A stretch of 64,000 nucleotides of DNA from Sinorhizobium sp. 8-89 (GCF_030124325.1 NZ_JASKLR010000001.1:124001-188000); one strand, 5' to 3'. Positions 17,631 through 25,912 are shown, counted from the first letter of the stretch. The notes: a model not told the origin generated them from the letters alone. Numbers and translations are program-made.

Positions 17631-18539
17631 ATGACCGAAGTTACCGTAACAACCGCTATATCGACCGATCCGTCCCGTCGGGCGAGGCTCGCCGAATTCT
17701 GGTACTATTTTTCCGAAAACCGCGGGGCCGTCATCGGCCTAGTCTTCTTCGTGTTCCTGGTGCTGCTTGCGCTATGTGCTCCGCTAATCGCGCCGCATGA
17801 TCCGACCATTCAGTACCGCGAGTCCGTCCTGCTTCCGCCCTTCTGGGAGGAGGGCGGTCGCGCTGCTTTCCTTCTCGGAACCGACGCGGTCGGCCGTGAC
17901 ATGCTCTCCCGTCTCATCTACGGCACGCGCTTCTCGCTGTTCGTCGGCGTTATCGTGACGACATTGTCCCTTGTCGGCGGCATCCTCGTAGGCGTCATTG
18001 CCGGCTACTTCCGCGGCTGGGTCGACACCGTGATCATGCGCATCATGGACATCATTCTGGCCTTCCCGTCCCTGCTGCTTGCGCTCGTTCTGGTGGCGGT
18101 GCTCGGGCCGGGTCTCACCAATGCGATGATAGCCATTGCCCTTGTCTTCCAGCCTCACTTCGTTCGCCTGACGCGAGCAGCCGTGATGACGGAGAAGACC
18201 CGGGATTACGTCGTGGCGGCAAAGGTCGCCGGCGCGGGCCACTTGAGACTGATGTTCAAGACCATCCTGCCGAACTGCATGGCGCCGCTCATCGTCCAGG
18301 CGACGCTCTCCTTTTCGAGCGCGATCCTCGACGCGGCGGCACTCGGCTTTCTCGGCATGGGTGCGCAGCCGCCGACGCCGGAATGGGGAACGATGCTCGC
18401 GGAAGCGCGCGAGTTCATTCTACGTGCCTGGTGGGTCGTCACGCTCCCCGGTCTCGCTATCCTCGCGACCGTGCTCGCAATCAATCTGATGGGCGATGGC
18501 CTGCGTGATGCTCTCGACCCCAAGCTGAAGAGGTCCTGA
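17631..18539 (+). CDS. dppC: Dipeptide ABC transporter permease
   Basis: The 302-residue inner-membrane protein has the OppC N-terminal segment (ENRGAVIGLVFFVFLVLLAL), LLGTDAVGRDMLSRLIYGTR, and the EAA motif around YVVAAKVAGAGHLRLMFKTI. It starts 10 bases after dppB with GGAGGGCG as the Shine-Dalgarno sequence. It forms the translocation pore with DppB. Confidence 0.93.
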   Translation: MTEVTVTTAISTDPSRRARLAEFWYYFSENRGAVIGLVFFVFLVLLALCAPLIAPHDPTIQYRESVLLPPFWEEGGRAAFLLGTDAVGRDMLSRLIYGTRFSLFVGVIVTTLSLVGGILVGVIAGYFRGWVDTVIMRIMDIILAFPSLLLALVLVAVLGPGLTNAMIAIALVFQPHFVRLTRAAVMTEKTRDYVVAAKVAGAGHLRLMFKTILPNCMAPLIVQATLSFSSAILDAAALGFLGMGAQPPTPEWGTMLAEAREFILRAWWVVTLPGLAILATVLAINLMGDGLRDALDPKLKRS

Positions 18540-18540
18540 C

Positions 18541-19395
18541 ATGGCGCTTCTCGAAATTGAAAATCTCGTCGTTGAATTCCAGACGGCCACCGGGCCGTTC
18601 AGGGCCGTCGACGGCGTTTCGCTCAAGGTTCATGAGAGCGAAGTCCTGGCGATCGTCGGAGAATCGGGCTCGGGCAAATCCGTGTCCATGCTTGCCGCAA
18701 TGGGGCTTCTGCCTTGGACCGCGAAGGTCACGGCGGACAAACTTGCCTTCAATGGACGGGATCTCCTGAAAATGTCGGCGGCGGACCGTCGCAGGATCGT
18801 CGGCAAGGACATTGCAATGATCTTCCAGGAGCCGATCGCCAGCCTCAATCCGTGCTTCACGGTCGGCTTCCAGATCGAGGAAGTGCTGCGCATCCATATG
18901 GGGCTCGACCGTAAGGCGCGACGCAAGCGCGCAATCGAGCTCTTCGAGGCCGTCGGTATTCCTGAGCCGGCCGAACGCCTCGGCCATTTTCCGCATCAGA
19001 TGTCGGGCGGGCAGTGCCAGCGCGTGATGATCGCCATAGCCCTTGCCTGCAATCCGAAGCTTCTCATCGCGGATGAGCCGACGACCGCACTGGATGTCAC
19101 GATCCAGAAGCAGATCCTCGACCTTCTGATGAGACTGCAGCAGGAATACCGCATGGGCCTCATCATGATCACCCATAACATGGGCGTGGTCGCGGAAACG
19201 GCGGATCGCGTCGTCGTTCAGTACAAGGGCCGCAAGATCGAAGAGGCAGATGTGCTGTCGCTGTTCGAATCGCCGAAGAGCAACTACACGCGTGCGCTGC
19301 TTGCTGCCCTGCCGGAGAACGCGACGGGAGACCGGTTGCCGACGATCTCGGAGCTCTTCAATGAACAGCAGATGCTGGAGGGAGCCACTCGATGA
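18541..19395 (+). CDS. dppD: Dipeptide ABC transporter ATP-binding protein
   Basis: The 284-residue ABC ATPase has Walker [10 protein letters not shown]-loop region [12 protein letters not shown], signature [12 protein letters not shown] and Walker [13 protein letters not shown]. It is shorter than DppD proteins of about 325 residues and lacks most of the C-terminal oligopeptide-transporter extension with its Cys cluster. It starts one base after the dppC stop and overlaps dppF by 4 bases, so translation is coupled. Confidence 0.92.
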   Translation: MALLEIENLVVEFQTATGPFRAVDGVSLKVHESEVLAIVGESGSGKSVSMLAAMGLLPWTAKVTADKLAFNGRDLLKMSAADRRRIVGKDIAMIFQEPIASLNPCFTVGFQIEEVLRIHMGLDRKARRKRAIELFEAVGIPEPAERLGHFPHQMSGGQCQRVMIAIALACNPKLLIADEPTTALDVTIQKQILDLLMRLQQEYRMGLIMITHNMGVVAETADRVVVQYKGRKIEEADVLSLFESPKSNYTRALLAALPENATGDRLPTISELFNEQQMLEGATR

Positions 19396-20216
19396 CCCAT
19401 GTTCTCGAAGCTCGCAACCTGGTGCGCGACTATCACATTCCCGGCAACCTGTTCCGCAAGGCGCGCACCGTTCATGCACTGAAAGGCGTAAGCTTCACGG
19501 TGGACGAAGGAAAGACGCTGGCGATCGTTGGCGAAAGCGGCTGCGGCAAGTCGACGCTTGGCCGCATCATCACGCTGATCGATCCAGCGACCGCTGGCGA
19601 ATTGCTGATCGACGGAAAGAAGGTCGATATCGCCAGAGACGGCCTGACCTCGGAAATGCGCCGCAAGGTGCAGATCGTTTTCCAGAATCCGTATGGTTCT
19701 CTCAACCCCCGGCAGAAGATCGGCGACATTCTCGCGGAGCCGCTGGTCATCAACACCAAGGCGCCGGCCGACGAGCGGCGCGACCGCGCCATGACGATGC
19801 TGAAGAAGGTGGGTCTCGACGAGAAACACTACAACCGCTATCCGCACATGTTCTCGGGCGGCCAGCGTCAACGTATCGCCATTGCGCGCGCGTTGATGCT
19901 CAATCCCAGTCTCCTCGTGCTGGATGAGCCCGTCTCCGCGCTCGATCTGTCGGTCCAGGCCCAGGTGCTCAACCTGCTCGCGGATCTGCAGGACGAGTTC
20001 CATCTGACCTACGTCTTCATCAGCCATGATCTGTCGGTCGTGCGCTATATCGCCGACGACGTGATGGTGATGTATTACGGCGAGGCGGTGGAATACGGCA
20101 GTCGGGACGAGGTCTTTGCGGATCCCAAGCACAGCTATACCAAGACCCTGTTTGCAGCCACGCCGCGCGCAGATGTCGCCAGCATCCGGGCGCGTCTCGC
20201 ACGGAAAGCCGCTTAG
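19392..20216 (+). CDS. dppF: Dipeptide ABC transporter ATP-binding protein
   Basis: The 274-residue ABC ATPase has Walker A GESGCGKS, the Q-loop region IVFQNPYGSLNPRQKIG, signature FSGGQRQRIAIARAL and Walker B LLVLDEPVSALD. It starts with an ATGA overlap at the dppD stop and closes the operon. With DppD it forms the heterodimeric motor. A hairpin follows the stop. Confidence 0.93.
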   Translation: MTHVLEARNLVRDYHIPGNLFRKARTVHALKGVSFTVDEGKTLAIVGESGCGKSTLGRIITLIDPATAGELLIDGKKVDIARDGLTSEMRRKVQIVFQNPYGSLNPRQKIGDILAEPLVINTKAPADERRDRAMTMLKKVGLDEKHYNRYPHMFSGGQRQRIAIARALMLNPSLLVLDEPVSALDLSVQAQVLNLLADLQDEFHLTYVFISHDLSVVRYIADDVMVMYYGEAVEYGSRDEVFADPKHSYTKTLFAATPRADVASIRARLARKAA

Positions 20217-20222
20217 GATATT

Positions 20223-20250
20223 CGCCCTGTCCCTTATCCGGGGCAGGGCG
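20223..20250 (+). terminator. Hairpin ending the dpp operon
   Basis: CGCCCTGTCCC and GGGGCAGGGCG form an 11-bp stem with one G-U pair and a 6-nt loop, seven bases after the dppF stop. No T-run follows directly. Confidence 0.6.
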
Positions 20251-20409
20251 CAGCCGCCCTTCAATTTTCCATCTCTCGGGTCGAGCGCGGCTCCTTGGTC
20301 TTCACTTCCCTTTCGTGTAGAGCTTCATCGCCGCCATCATCACTCACCTTCAGCGGCGGACGCCATCGGCCGGACGGTAAGGTCCGGCCCAAACTTCAGG
20401 ATGACGACA

Positions 20410-20754
20410 ATGGAAATCAAGCGCTTTGAAACCGGCCCGCGGATGAGCCAGGCCGTGGTTTACAACAACACGGTTTATCTGGCCGGTCAGGTCGGCAACG
20501 CCGGCGACGACGTCGTCACCCAGACGAAGCAGGCCCTCGCCGAAGTCGATCGTCTTCTCGCCCTCGCAGGCACAGACAAAACGCGCATCCTGTCGGCAAC
20601 GATCTGGCTCTCGGACATGGCGGATTTTGCCAAGATGAACTCCGTTTGGGATGCCTGGGTTCCGCAGGGCCATACCCCCGCTCGCGCAACCGGCGAAGCC
20701 AAGCTCGCAACGCCGGAATACCTCGTCGAAGTCATCGTCACCGCGGCCGTCTAA
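20410..20754 (+). CDS. RidA/YjgF family protein
   Basis: The 114-residue protein has the RidA-family core: the early PRMSQAVVYNNTVYLAGQVG, the central QTKQALAEVDRLLALAG, and ATPEYLVEVIVTAAV at the end. RidA proteins hydrolyse reactive enamine/imine intermediates from PLP enzymes, but this is the YjgH/RutC-like branch, where substrates are less certain. The ATG at 20410 has CAGGA at a good distance; an in-frame ATG at 20401 sits too close to it. It stands alone after the dpp terminator. Confidence 0.88.
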   Translation: MEIKRFETGPRMSQAVVYNNTVYLAGQVGNAGDDVVTQTKQALAEVDRLLALAGTDKTRILSATIWLSDMADFAKMNSVWDAWVPQGHTPARATGEAKLATPEYLVEVIVTAAV

Positions 20755-20853
20755 GCTTCTTCCTTTTTTGAGCTTTTGTTGGCCACATTGAAGCGCGCCG
20801 TCGTGCCCTGTGCACGGCGGCGTTCTGCTTCGGCCTCTCGCGCTCCGGCCCGA

Positions 20854-20958
20854 CTGCATGTTTCCTTAAAGCGGAGCCGATTTAGGGATAAAAACATGCA
20901 GCAATTCAAGGTGCTGCAGCGACCTTTGTGCGTCTGGGAAGACGCATGGCGCTTTAGG
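20854..20958 (+). repeat. Intergenic mosaic palindromic repeat, copy 3
   Basis: CTGCATGTTTCCTTAAAGC ... ATAAAAACATGCAG is followed by CAATTCAAGGTGCTGCAGCG and a second stem around GTGCGTCTGGGAAGACGCA. The end (TTTGTGCGTCTG ... AGACGCA) matches copy 1 more closely than copy 2, so at least two sub-types exist. Confidence 0.75.
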
Positions 20959-21014
20959 AACCAAGCACTCGCTCGGACGTTTATCGGTCGTTCCGCAGTT
21001 GGAAGGAATGACCA

Positions 21015-21185
21015 ATGCTCTACTGGCTGCCGAGGCTTTGTGTGCTGGCGCTCGCCGGGATCCTTATCGGTTTCGGCCTCATTCCGCAGACAACGGATGA
21101 AGTGGCGCGCACGCTGCTGATGATCGTTCTGGGGCTGGGCCTGCTCTCCCTGACGCTCCACATATTTCCACCCGGGCAATATTGA
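21015..21185 (+). CDS. Small two-segment membrane protein (56 aa)
   Basis: The ATG at 21015 follows GGAAGGA by 7 bases and opens a 56-residue frame. It has two hydrophobic segments (LCVLALAGILIGFGLI and LLMIVLGLGLLSLTLHIF) separated by a short polar loop, PQTTDEVART, and ends HIFPPGQY. Codon use matches the neighbours. I do not recognise the family; a small stress or envelope protein is plausible from its neighbours. Confidence 0.65.
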   Translation: MLYWLPRLCVLALAGILIGFGLIPQTTDEVARTLLMIVLGLGLLSLTLHIFPPGQY

Positions 21186-21324
21186 GCGCACCATGGGCGG
21201 AAGGCTGGTGTGCCGAGTGCGCGGGGCGACGGTGTACGGTTCCGGATTTGCTTCACGGCAGCGGCATCGCCCGGTCGATGGCCGTGGCAATGTTGCGAAC
21301 CGGTAGCGAAAGCGAAGGACGCCG

Positions 21325-22452
21325 ATGGAGACAGCGAGGCATGTCACGACCGATCGCAAACGGAAGCGTCGCGCGGAGGAAATCGTCCTGATCGCATCGC
21401 CGACGGCCGCCGCGCCAAAGCGCAACGGCATCGAGCTGCTGGTTGCCTTGAGCACGATCGGGCTCTTCATCATCGCCTGTTCGGCCGCGGTCTATTCCAT
21501 GGAAGCGATACTGATGCCGATCACGCTGGCGATTATCGTCGGCATCGTGCTCGGCAGGGCGGCCGACGAATTGGAGAGGTTCGGCCTGCCGCCGATCTTC
21601 GGCGGCCTGTTGCTGGCGCTTCTCTTCGTGCTCGGGCTGTCCTCGTTGGTGAATGCGCTTCTTGCCCCGATCACCGACGTCGCGCGTGAGGCGCCCCGGC
21701 TTGCCGAGGGCGTCGTGGAGCGCATATTGCCGTTCATCGAGCGGTTCACCTGGTTGAGGATGGCCCTGCTGCGCAACGCCGACGAGGCGGCCCTGGCCGA
21801 CACTTTCGTGAAGAACGCGGGGCCGTTGCTTGGAGCCGTTGCGGCGGGCTTGACGCCGGCACTCGTCCAGACACTGATTTTTCTGGCGGCCCTTGTTCTT
21901 TTCCTTCTCGGCCGCCTTCAACTGCGCAGCACAATCATCCTTGCCTTTGCCGCCAGAGAGCATCGCTTGAGCGCGATCCGGGTCATGAATGCGACCGAGG
22001 ATGCCCTCGCTCAATATTTTTCGACAGCGAGCCTCATCTATCTGGCGCTCGGCATGATGACGATGGTGATCGCGCTTGTCGGCGGATTGACCATGGCGCC
22101 TTTGTGGGGGCTCTTCGCCTTCGTATCGAGCTTCATTCCCTATCTGGGCGTGACCTTCATGACGCTGTCGCTGCTCGTTGGCGGATTGATGACGCATGAC
22201 GCGCTGCTTCTGGGAATTGCGCCCGCTGCTGCCTTCTTCCTCGTGCATCTGGTCATGGAAAATCTTGTCGCTCCGGCGATCCTGGGCCGCCGGTTCGAGG
22301 TCAATCCGTTTCTGATTTTCGTCGCGATCATCTTCTGGACATGGATGTGGGGCGCCGTCGGGGCGATTCTGGCGCTGCCCCTTTCGCTTATCGCGATGAC
22401 CATTTTCGAGCAGGTGCGCGAACTGCCGCCGGAGCGACAATTGCCGGATTGA
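21325..22452 (+). CDS. AI-2E/PerM family membrane transporter
   Basis: The 375-residue protein has about seven to eight hydrophobic segments and the family pattern: a charged N-terminus, LIFLAALVLFLLGRLQ in the middle, the AQYFSTASLIYLALGMMTM region, and the C-terminal LVMENLVAPAILGRRFEVNP. The family includes autoinducer-2 exporters and Na+/H+ antiporters, so the substrate cannot be given. It precedes, in the opposite direction, the stress response regulator gene at 22495-23292. Confidence 0.88.
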   Translation: METARHVTTDRKRKRRAEEIVLIASPTAAAPKRNGIELLVALSTIGLFIIACSAAVYSMEAILMPITLAIIVGIVLGRAADELERFGLPPIFGGLLLALLFVLGLSSLVNALLAPITDVAREAPRLAEGVVERILPFIERFTWLRMALLRNADEAALADTFVKNAGPLLGAVAAGLTPALVQTLIFLAALVLFLLGRLQLRSTIILAFAAREHRLSAIRVMNATEDALAQYFSTASLIYLALGMMTMVIALVGGLTMAPLWGLFAFVSSFIPYLGVTFMTLSLLVGGLMTHDALLLGIAPAAAFFLVHLVMENLVAPAILGRRFEVNPFLIFVAIIFWTWMWGAVGAILALPLSLIAMTIFEQVRELPPERQLPD

Positions 22453-22494
22453 TTTCGGATCCGTACCCGATCACCGGTGATGGAAGCCTCGAGT

Positions 22495-23292
22495 TTACGA
22501 GCGTCCGGCCCGTGCCTGTTCTTCGAAGAACAGAGCCTGGCTGATCAATGCCTTCACCATTTCCGGATTGAAGGGCTTCGTTACCAGAAAAGCCGGCTCC
22601 GGCTTCTTGCCCGTCAGGAGCCGTTCGGGGAAGGCAGTAATGAAGATCACCGGAACGGCAGTTTCGGCCAGGATATCGTTGACGGCGTCAATACCGGAAC
22701 TGCCGTCGGCGAGTTGGATGTCCGCAAGAACCATTTTTGGCGATGTCGTCCGATAGAGTTCGAGCGCCTCGCGATAGGTTCGGGCGATGCCGGTGACGCG
22801 ATGTCCAAGGCTCGTCACCATGTCCTCGATATCCATGGCAATCAGCGGTTCGTCTTCGATGATCATGACGTCGGTCGCCACCTGCCGCGAGATCTCCTGT
22901 GACGCCGCGGCGAGGAGGTTGGCGAAGGCGCCTGTGTCGAGATTCATGATCTCGGCCGCTTCCGCTGTGGAAAAGCCTTCGACGGCGATCAGCAGGAATG
23001 CCTGGCGCGGCGCCGGTGCGATCAGCGACAGGTTGGCCGCAGCCTTGCGCTCCCAGGCGAAGGGTGACGTCAATTGCGTGCGATCGATGTCCAGCTTGTC
23101 GAACAGGGAGCAGAACAGCTTGTAGAGAGCGATCCGGTCGTGGGAGGTGGTCGGGAAGAGGCTGACGTCCTCGATCAGCGCCTCGAGAACGGCGGCCACA
23201 TATGCGTCCCCCGCGGCTTGCGAGCCCGTCATGGCGCGAGCGTAGCGTCGCAGATAGGGAAGATGTGGCGCAATCCTGGTCGAAAGTGACAT
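22495..23292 (-). CDS. rsiB2: PhyR-type anti-anti-sigma response regulator (RsiB2-like)
   Basis: Residues 1-135 of this 265-residue protein are a sigma-like domain (HLPYLRRYARAMTGSQAAGD, then a sigma4-like ERKAAANLSLIAPAPRQAFL). Residues 140-258 are a receiver with acidic pocket IIEDEPL, phospho-acceptor Asp191 in VLADIQLADGS and Lys in LVTKPFNP. When phosphorylated, PhyR proteins bind NepR and release the EcfG sigma factor (RpoE2 in Sinorhizobium). The NepR-like gene lies divergently 188 bases away. The name RsiB2 is based on recalled synteny with S. meliloti. No sigma gene is present, unlike the rsiB1-rsiA1-rpoE2 locus. Confidence 0.92.
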   Translation of the reverse strand: MSLSTRIAPHLPYLRRYARAMTGSQAAGDAYVAAVLEALIEDVSLFPTTSHDRIALYKLFCSLFDKLDIDRTQLTSPFAWERKAAANLSLIAPAPRQAFLLIAVEGFSTAEAAEIMNLDTGAFANLLAAASQEISRQVATDVMIIEDEPLIAMDIEDMVTSLGHRVTGIARTYREALELYRTTSPKMVLADIQLADGSSGIDAVNDILAETAVPVIFITAFPERLLTGKKPEPAFLVTKPFNPEMVKALISQALFFEEQARAGRS

Positions 23293-23307
23293 TTAGGTTT
23301 TCCTAAA
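23292..23307 (-). promoter_or_regulatory. Hairpin overlapping the rsiB2 ribosome-binding site and start
   Basis: TTTAGG-AAAA-CCTAAA, read on the minus strand, is a perfect 6-bp stem. It contains the Shine-Dalgarno AGGA and ends on the first base of the start codon, so folding would hide the site. Translational control is inferred. Confidence 0.35.
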
Positions 23308-23480
23308 CTATTGTGCCGGTATGGTCCCGGTCTTGCGGACAATGGGCGTGCAGCAAGATACGTCAATGTTTTGAGCACGTCTTTCGGATTATGGAAAGCC
23401 TAGAGTGAGCAGATGACGGGCATATGGGACAGGAATGGCCGGAACAGGGGGAAAAGGCTTTCGGCGCGTGGAAGCGGCAA

Positions 23481-23663
23481 ATGAATGAGCCTTCCGGACG
23501 GCGCAGGGCGCCGGGCGCTGCCTCGATGACCGATCCGAGTGCACAGATCGCATCGAAATTGAGGGCGCGTTACCAAGCTTTGGAAAACGAACCAGTTCCG
23601 CGGCAATTTATTGATTTACTCGAGCGTCTTGACGCGGCCGAGAGAGCGCAGTCGCGGCGCTGA
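23481..23663 (+). CDS. rsiA2: NepR-family anti-sigma factor (RsiA2-like)
   Basis: This 60-residue protein has the NepR core IASKLRARYQALENEPVPRQ followed by FIDLLERLDAAE. It has two short helices, no membrane segment, and disordered Arg/Pro-rich ends. NepR proteins hold EcfG-type sigma factors inactive until PhyR captures them. The ATG at 23481 is preceded by GGAAG at 8-9 bases; an internal ATG at 23526 is an alternative. The divergent PhyR partner supports the call. Confidence 0.88.
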   Translation: MNEPSGRRRAPGAASMTDPSAQIASKLRARYQALENEPVPRQFIDLLERLDAAERAQSRR

Positions 23664-23687
23664 TGCCGCCCTTGGATGGGCGGCATC
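23662..23687 (+). terminator. Hairpin at the end of rsiA2
   Basis: GATGCCGCCC and GGGCGGCATC form a perfect 10-bp stem with a 6-nt loop that begins inside the stop codon. No T-run follows. Confidence 0.55.
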
Positions 23688-23753
23688 GCATGGGTACGTC
23701 ACGATAGGCGCGGGCGTGCAGGGGCCTGCGTGGCAACCCGGTGGCATTGGTCC

Positions 23754-23855
23754 CTACAGCGCCGCGCGTCCAATCGCACGCGCATAAATCGCTGTAGGGC
23801 CTCGAGTTGCTGCATGATTCTGTCCTCAATCGATTCCGATTTAAGGCGTCATGCA
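23754..23855 (-). repeat. Intergenic mosaic palindromic repeat, copy 4
   Basis: Read on the minus strand the order is TGCATGACGCCTTAAATCGG with its imperfect dyad, AGCAACTCGAGG, then the CTACAGCG ... CGCTGTAG stem with partly decayed arms. It lies between the convergent rsiA2 and glycine-zipper genes. Confidence 0.75.
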
Positions 23856-23889
23856 ATAGCCGGCCGGATTTTGCTCTGGGCTATCCCAA

Positions 23890-24138
23890 TCAGCAACGCG
23901 CGGTATAGCGGCGACCGTACTGGTCGCGATAGTAGCAATAGCCGGGTTCATTCGCACGTCCGATAAGTGCGCCGGCAACACCACCGACTGCTGCACCGAC
24001 GGCGGCTCCTCTGACATCGTTCGTTACGGCCCCGCCAATAATACCGCCGGAAGCGGCACCGATTGCAGTACCCCTCTCAGTTGCCGTGCAGGCTGCAAGG
24101 GGAAGGATCAGGCTTGCGACAAGAAGTATCTTTTTCAT
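23890..24138 (-). CDS. Glycine-zipper lipoprotein, tandem copy A
   Basis: The 82-residue product has a lipoprotein signal (LILPLAAC, Cys after about 16 residues). A glycine-zipper region follows with repeated GAASGGIIGG and GAAVGAAVGGVAGALIG, then the tail CYYRDQYGRRYTARC. Glycine-zipper lipoproteins of the OsmB/YMGG type sit in the outer membrane and are often stress-induced. It is a duplicate of the gene at 24219-24467, 80 bases upstream, with the same length and layout. The pair is probably one transcript. Confidence 0.85.
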   Translation of the reverse strand: MKKILLVASLILPLAACTATERGTAIGAASGGIIGGAVTNDVRGAAVGAAVGGVAGALIGRANEPGYCYYRDQYGRRYTARC

Positions 24139-24218
24139 GATGGTTCCTATCCGGGTTTGAGGTCTTGTGGAACAGGGAGTTGCCTGAACATGAGTTTTGG
24201 GCAATCGCGCTTGTCCCA

Positions 24219-24467
24219 TCAGCAACGCGCGGTGTAACGCCGCCCGTAGCGGTCACGATAGATGCAGCGCCCAGGTTCGTTTGCCCTACCGATCAGTGCG
24301 CCGGCGACGCCACCAACAGCCGCGCCGACCGCAGCACCCCCCACATCGTCGGTGATTGCTCCGCCGATGATCCCGCCGCTAACGGCGCCAATTGCCGCAC
24401 CTTTTTCCGTCTGCGTACAGGCCGTCAGGGGAAGGATCAGGGCTGCTGCAACAAGTATCTTCTTCAT
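24219..24467 (-). CDS. Glycine-zipper lipoprotein, tandem copy B
   Basis: This 82-residue protein is a duplicate of copy A and differs at scattered residues (LILPLTAC lipobox, tail CIYRDRYGRRYTARC). The signal peptide, zipper GAAVGAAVGGVAGALIG and end are conserved. It is upstream of copy A and would be transcribed first. A GGAAC-N16-CGTT element on this strand lies about 255 bases before the start, so general-stress control is possible. The function is unknown beyond envelope location. Confidence 0.85.
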   Translation of the reverse strand: MKKILVAAALILPLTACTQTEKGAAIGAVSGGIIGGAITDDVGGAAVGAAVGGVAGALIGRANEPGRCIYRDRYGRRYTARC

Positions 24468-24721
24468 GACACGTTTTCCCTATCCAAGGTTGGTTTACCA
24501 ACAGCGGGAGATGCTAAGCGGGTCTTTTCCGATCGAAAGACGGGGGGCCGATAAGAATGCCGTTCACGAGGCGAAGTCACCCGTAGGCGATTGCTGGTGC
24601 GGCCACGATCATAGCATGTTTCTGACTTTGCTTGGCTGGTCGCTGCAGGCGCAGTTGGATCACGCATACGTCGCTCCCTTGAACCCGGCCGCCGCCTGCC
24701 GCGCTTTGTTATTGTTGCCAA

Positions 24722-24746
24722 AACGCTGACTGCCGCCATTTGTTCC
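24722..24746 (-). promoter_or_regulatory. Possible EcfG (RpoE2) promoter, minus strand
   Basis: GGAAC-N16-CGTT on the minus strand. The spacing fits EcfG sigma factors, but the nearest gene start on this strand is about 255 bases away, leaving a long leader. Confidence 0.35.
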
Positions 24747-24874
24747 GCGTGCTCAAGCGCCGTTGCGCCCGACAGTTGTCCCCCGTCCGCATCCTGATCG
24801 CAAAAGCCGCTGATTAATCGGGTACGTCTCCAAATCTCCTCAAGTATTCCCTAAAACAATCGTCGCGCGAGCGA

Positions 24875-24900
24875 GGAACCTGCGACGCGTCTGTTTCGTT
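24875..24900 (+). promoter_or_regulatory. EcfG (RpoE2) promoter upstream of 24934
   Basis: GGAAC-N17-CGTT matches the general-stress promoter of Alphaproteobacteria exactly, and its -10 half ends 33 bases before the start codon. It should drive the 24934 gene and the CsbD gene after it. Confidence 0.8.
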
Positions 24901-24933
24901 TGTTTCTCGCCTCAGCGTCGAAGGAGCGCGAAA

Positions 24934-25254
24934 ATGGAACACGTTGCCGCCATCATGGTTCTTGTCGGTTGTATGCAGAGTACGGCAGCGTGCCGCGAGG
25001 TGCCGTCGCCGGTCGTTGCATTCGAAACCGCGGAGGAATGCGAAACGTTGCTTCCTCCGGCGATGGAGGAGGTCGGCAAGGTCTTCAAGGCGGCATACGG
25101 AAAGTGCGCCGCGATCGACCCTGCGCTACTCGTCGAGAGTGCCGCAATCGAATGGACGGTCACGCCCGCGAAGAAGCTTGAAGTGACGGTCACGCCGGAT
25201 GAGGAGCCTTATGAGGTTGCGGGTGGTATCCGTCCTCCGTCCGGCAAGGAGTGA
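24934..25254 (+). CDS. Small exported hypothetical protein, stress-regulated
   Basis: The 106-residue protein has a short hydrophobic N-terminus (HVAAIMVLVGC) and four Cys in the next 45 residues (LVGCMQSTAACRE, then EECETLLPP and YGKCAAID), which suggests a disulfide-bonded periplasmic domain. The tail is acidic. I do not recognise a named family. An exact EcfG promoter precedes it, and the CsbD gene follows after 31 bases, so both are probably one general-stress transcript. Confidence 0.7.
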   Translation: MEHVAAIMVLVGCMQSTAACREVPSPVVAFETAEECETLLPPAMEEVGKVFKAAYGKCAAIDPALLVESAAIEWTVTPAKKLEVTVTPDEEPYEVAGGIRPPSGKE

Positions 25255-25285
25255 TTTCCGCATCACTGAGTGAAAGGAGCGTTTC

Positions 25286-25483
25286 ATGAACTGGGACATG
25301 ATTGAAGGCCGTTGGACCGAATTCAAGGGCAAGGCGCAGGTGCAGTGGGGAAAGCTCACCAAGGATGATCTTGACGTCATCAACGGCAACCGGAAGGAGC
25401 TCGCCGGGCGCATTCAGGCGCGCTACGGAATTGCCAAGGAAGAGGCGGAGCGCCAGATCGACGAATGGGCATCTCGTCATTGA
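25286..25483 (+). CDS. CsbD-family stress protein
   Basis: The 65-residue protein starts MNWDMIEGRWTEFKGKAQVQ and has KLTKDDLDVINGNRKELAG, the CsbD signature; it ends in a charged helix. CsbD-like proteins are among the most abundant general-stress proteins, but their molecular role is unknown. The start has AAGGAGCG upstream. It follows the 24934 gene and is closed by a strong hairpin. Confidence 0.92.
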   Translation: MNWDMIEGRWTEFKGKAQVQWGKLTKDDLDVINGNRKELAGRIQARYGIAKEEAERQIDEWASRH

Positions 25484-25508
25484 CGGGACGGGAAAATTCG
25501 TTGGACGC

Positions 25509-25540
25509 GAAGGGCGTGTATCTTGCGATGCACGCCCTTC
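25509..25540 (+). terminator. Terminator after the CsbD gene
   Basis: GAAGGGCGTG and CACGCCCTTC form a perfect 10-bp stem with a 12-nt loop followed by TTT. It can serve the convergent gene at 25549-25740 too. Confidence 0.75.
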
Positions 25541-25548
25541 TTTCATTG

Positions 25549-25740
25549 TCAGTGGGTATCGCGTTCGGCTCTTTCCAGAGCCTCAAGCAGGGTCTTGAGC
25601 CGTTTGTTGCGCTTCTCTTCCGTGTGCATGTGAAGGTCGCGAATGGTTCTGCCGATATGCAGATTGTGGTTGCGCAAGGCCGCTTTGTGCCGGGCGAGCT
25701 CGGTCACTGATTTCCATATATGTCGCGACGGGATCTTCAT
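25549..25740 (-). CDS. Small charged hypothetical protein (63 aa)
   Basis: The frame encodes a Lys/Arg/His-rich protein with a helical second half (TEEKRNKRLKTLLEALERAE). There is no signal peptide, no membrane segment and no family that I recognise. It fills the gap neatly between two convergent terminators. The Shine-Dalgarno sequence is weak (GGGAA). Confidence 0.45.
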   Translation of the reverse strand: MKIPSRHIWKSVTELARHKAALRNHNLHIGRTIRDLHMHTEEKRNKRLKTLLEALERAERDTH

Positions 25741-25912
25741 TGCATTCCCAAGAGCTTTCGTTACCGGGACAACGCCAAGCCCTATCGAAGGTTCCTGGCA
25801 AATTTTGTCCAGGTGTGCCGATCTTGGACTGTTTCCCGTTCTTTGGTTAATGAAAGGTTTTCTTTCGTCTCAAAAGTCTTTCGAGGTAGCGCCAACAGAA
25901 ACCATCGAAATG

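Noticed and set aside
23308-23480. EcfG promoter for the PhyR or NepR gene
   Set aside because: GGAAC at 23442 lacks a TT at the right distance, and the minus-strand candidate reads GGACC with wrong spacing.
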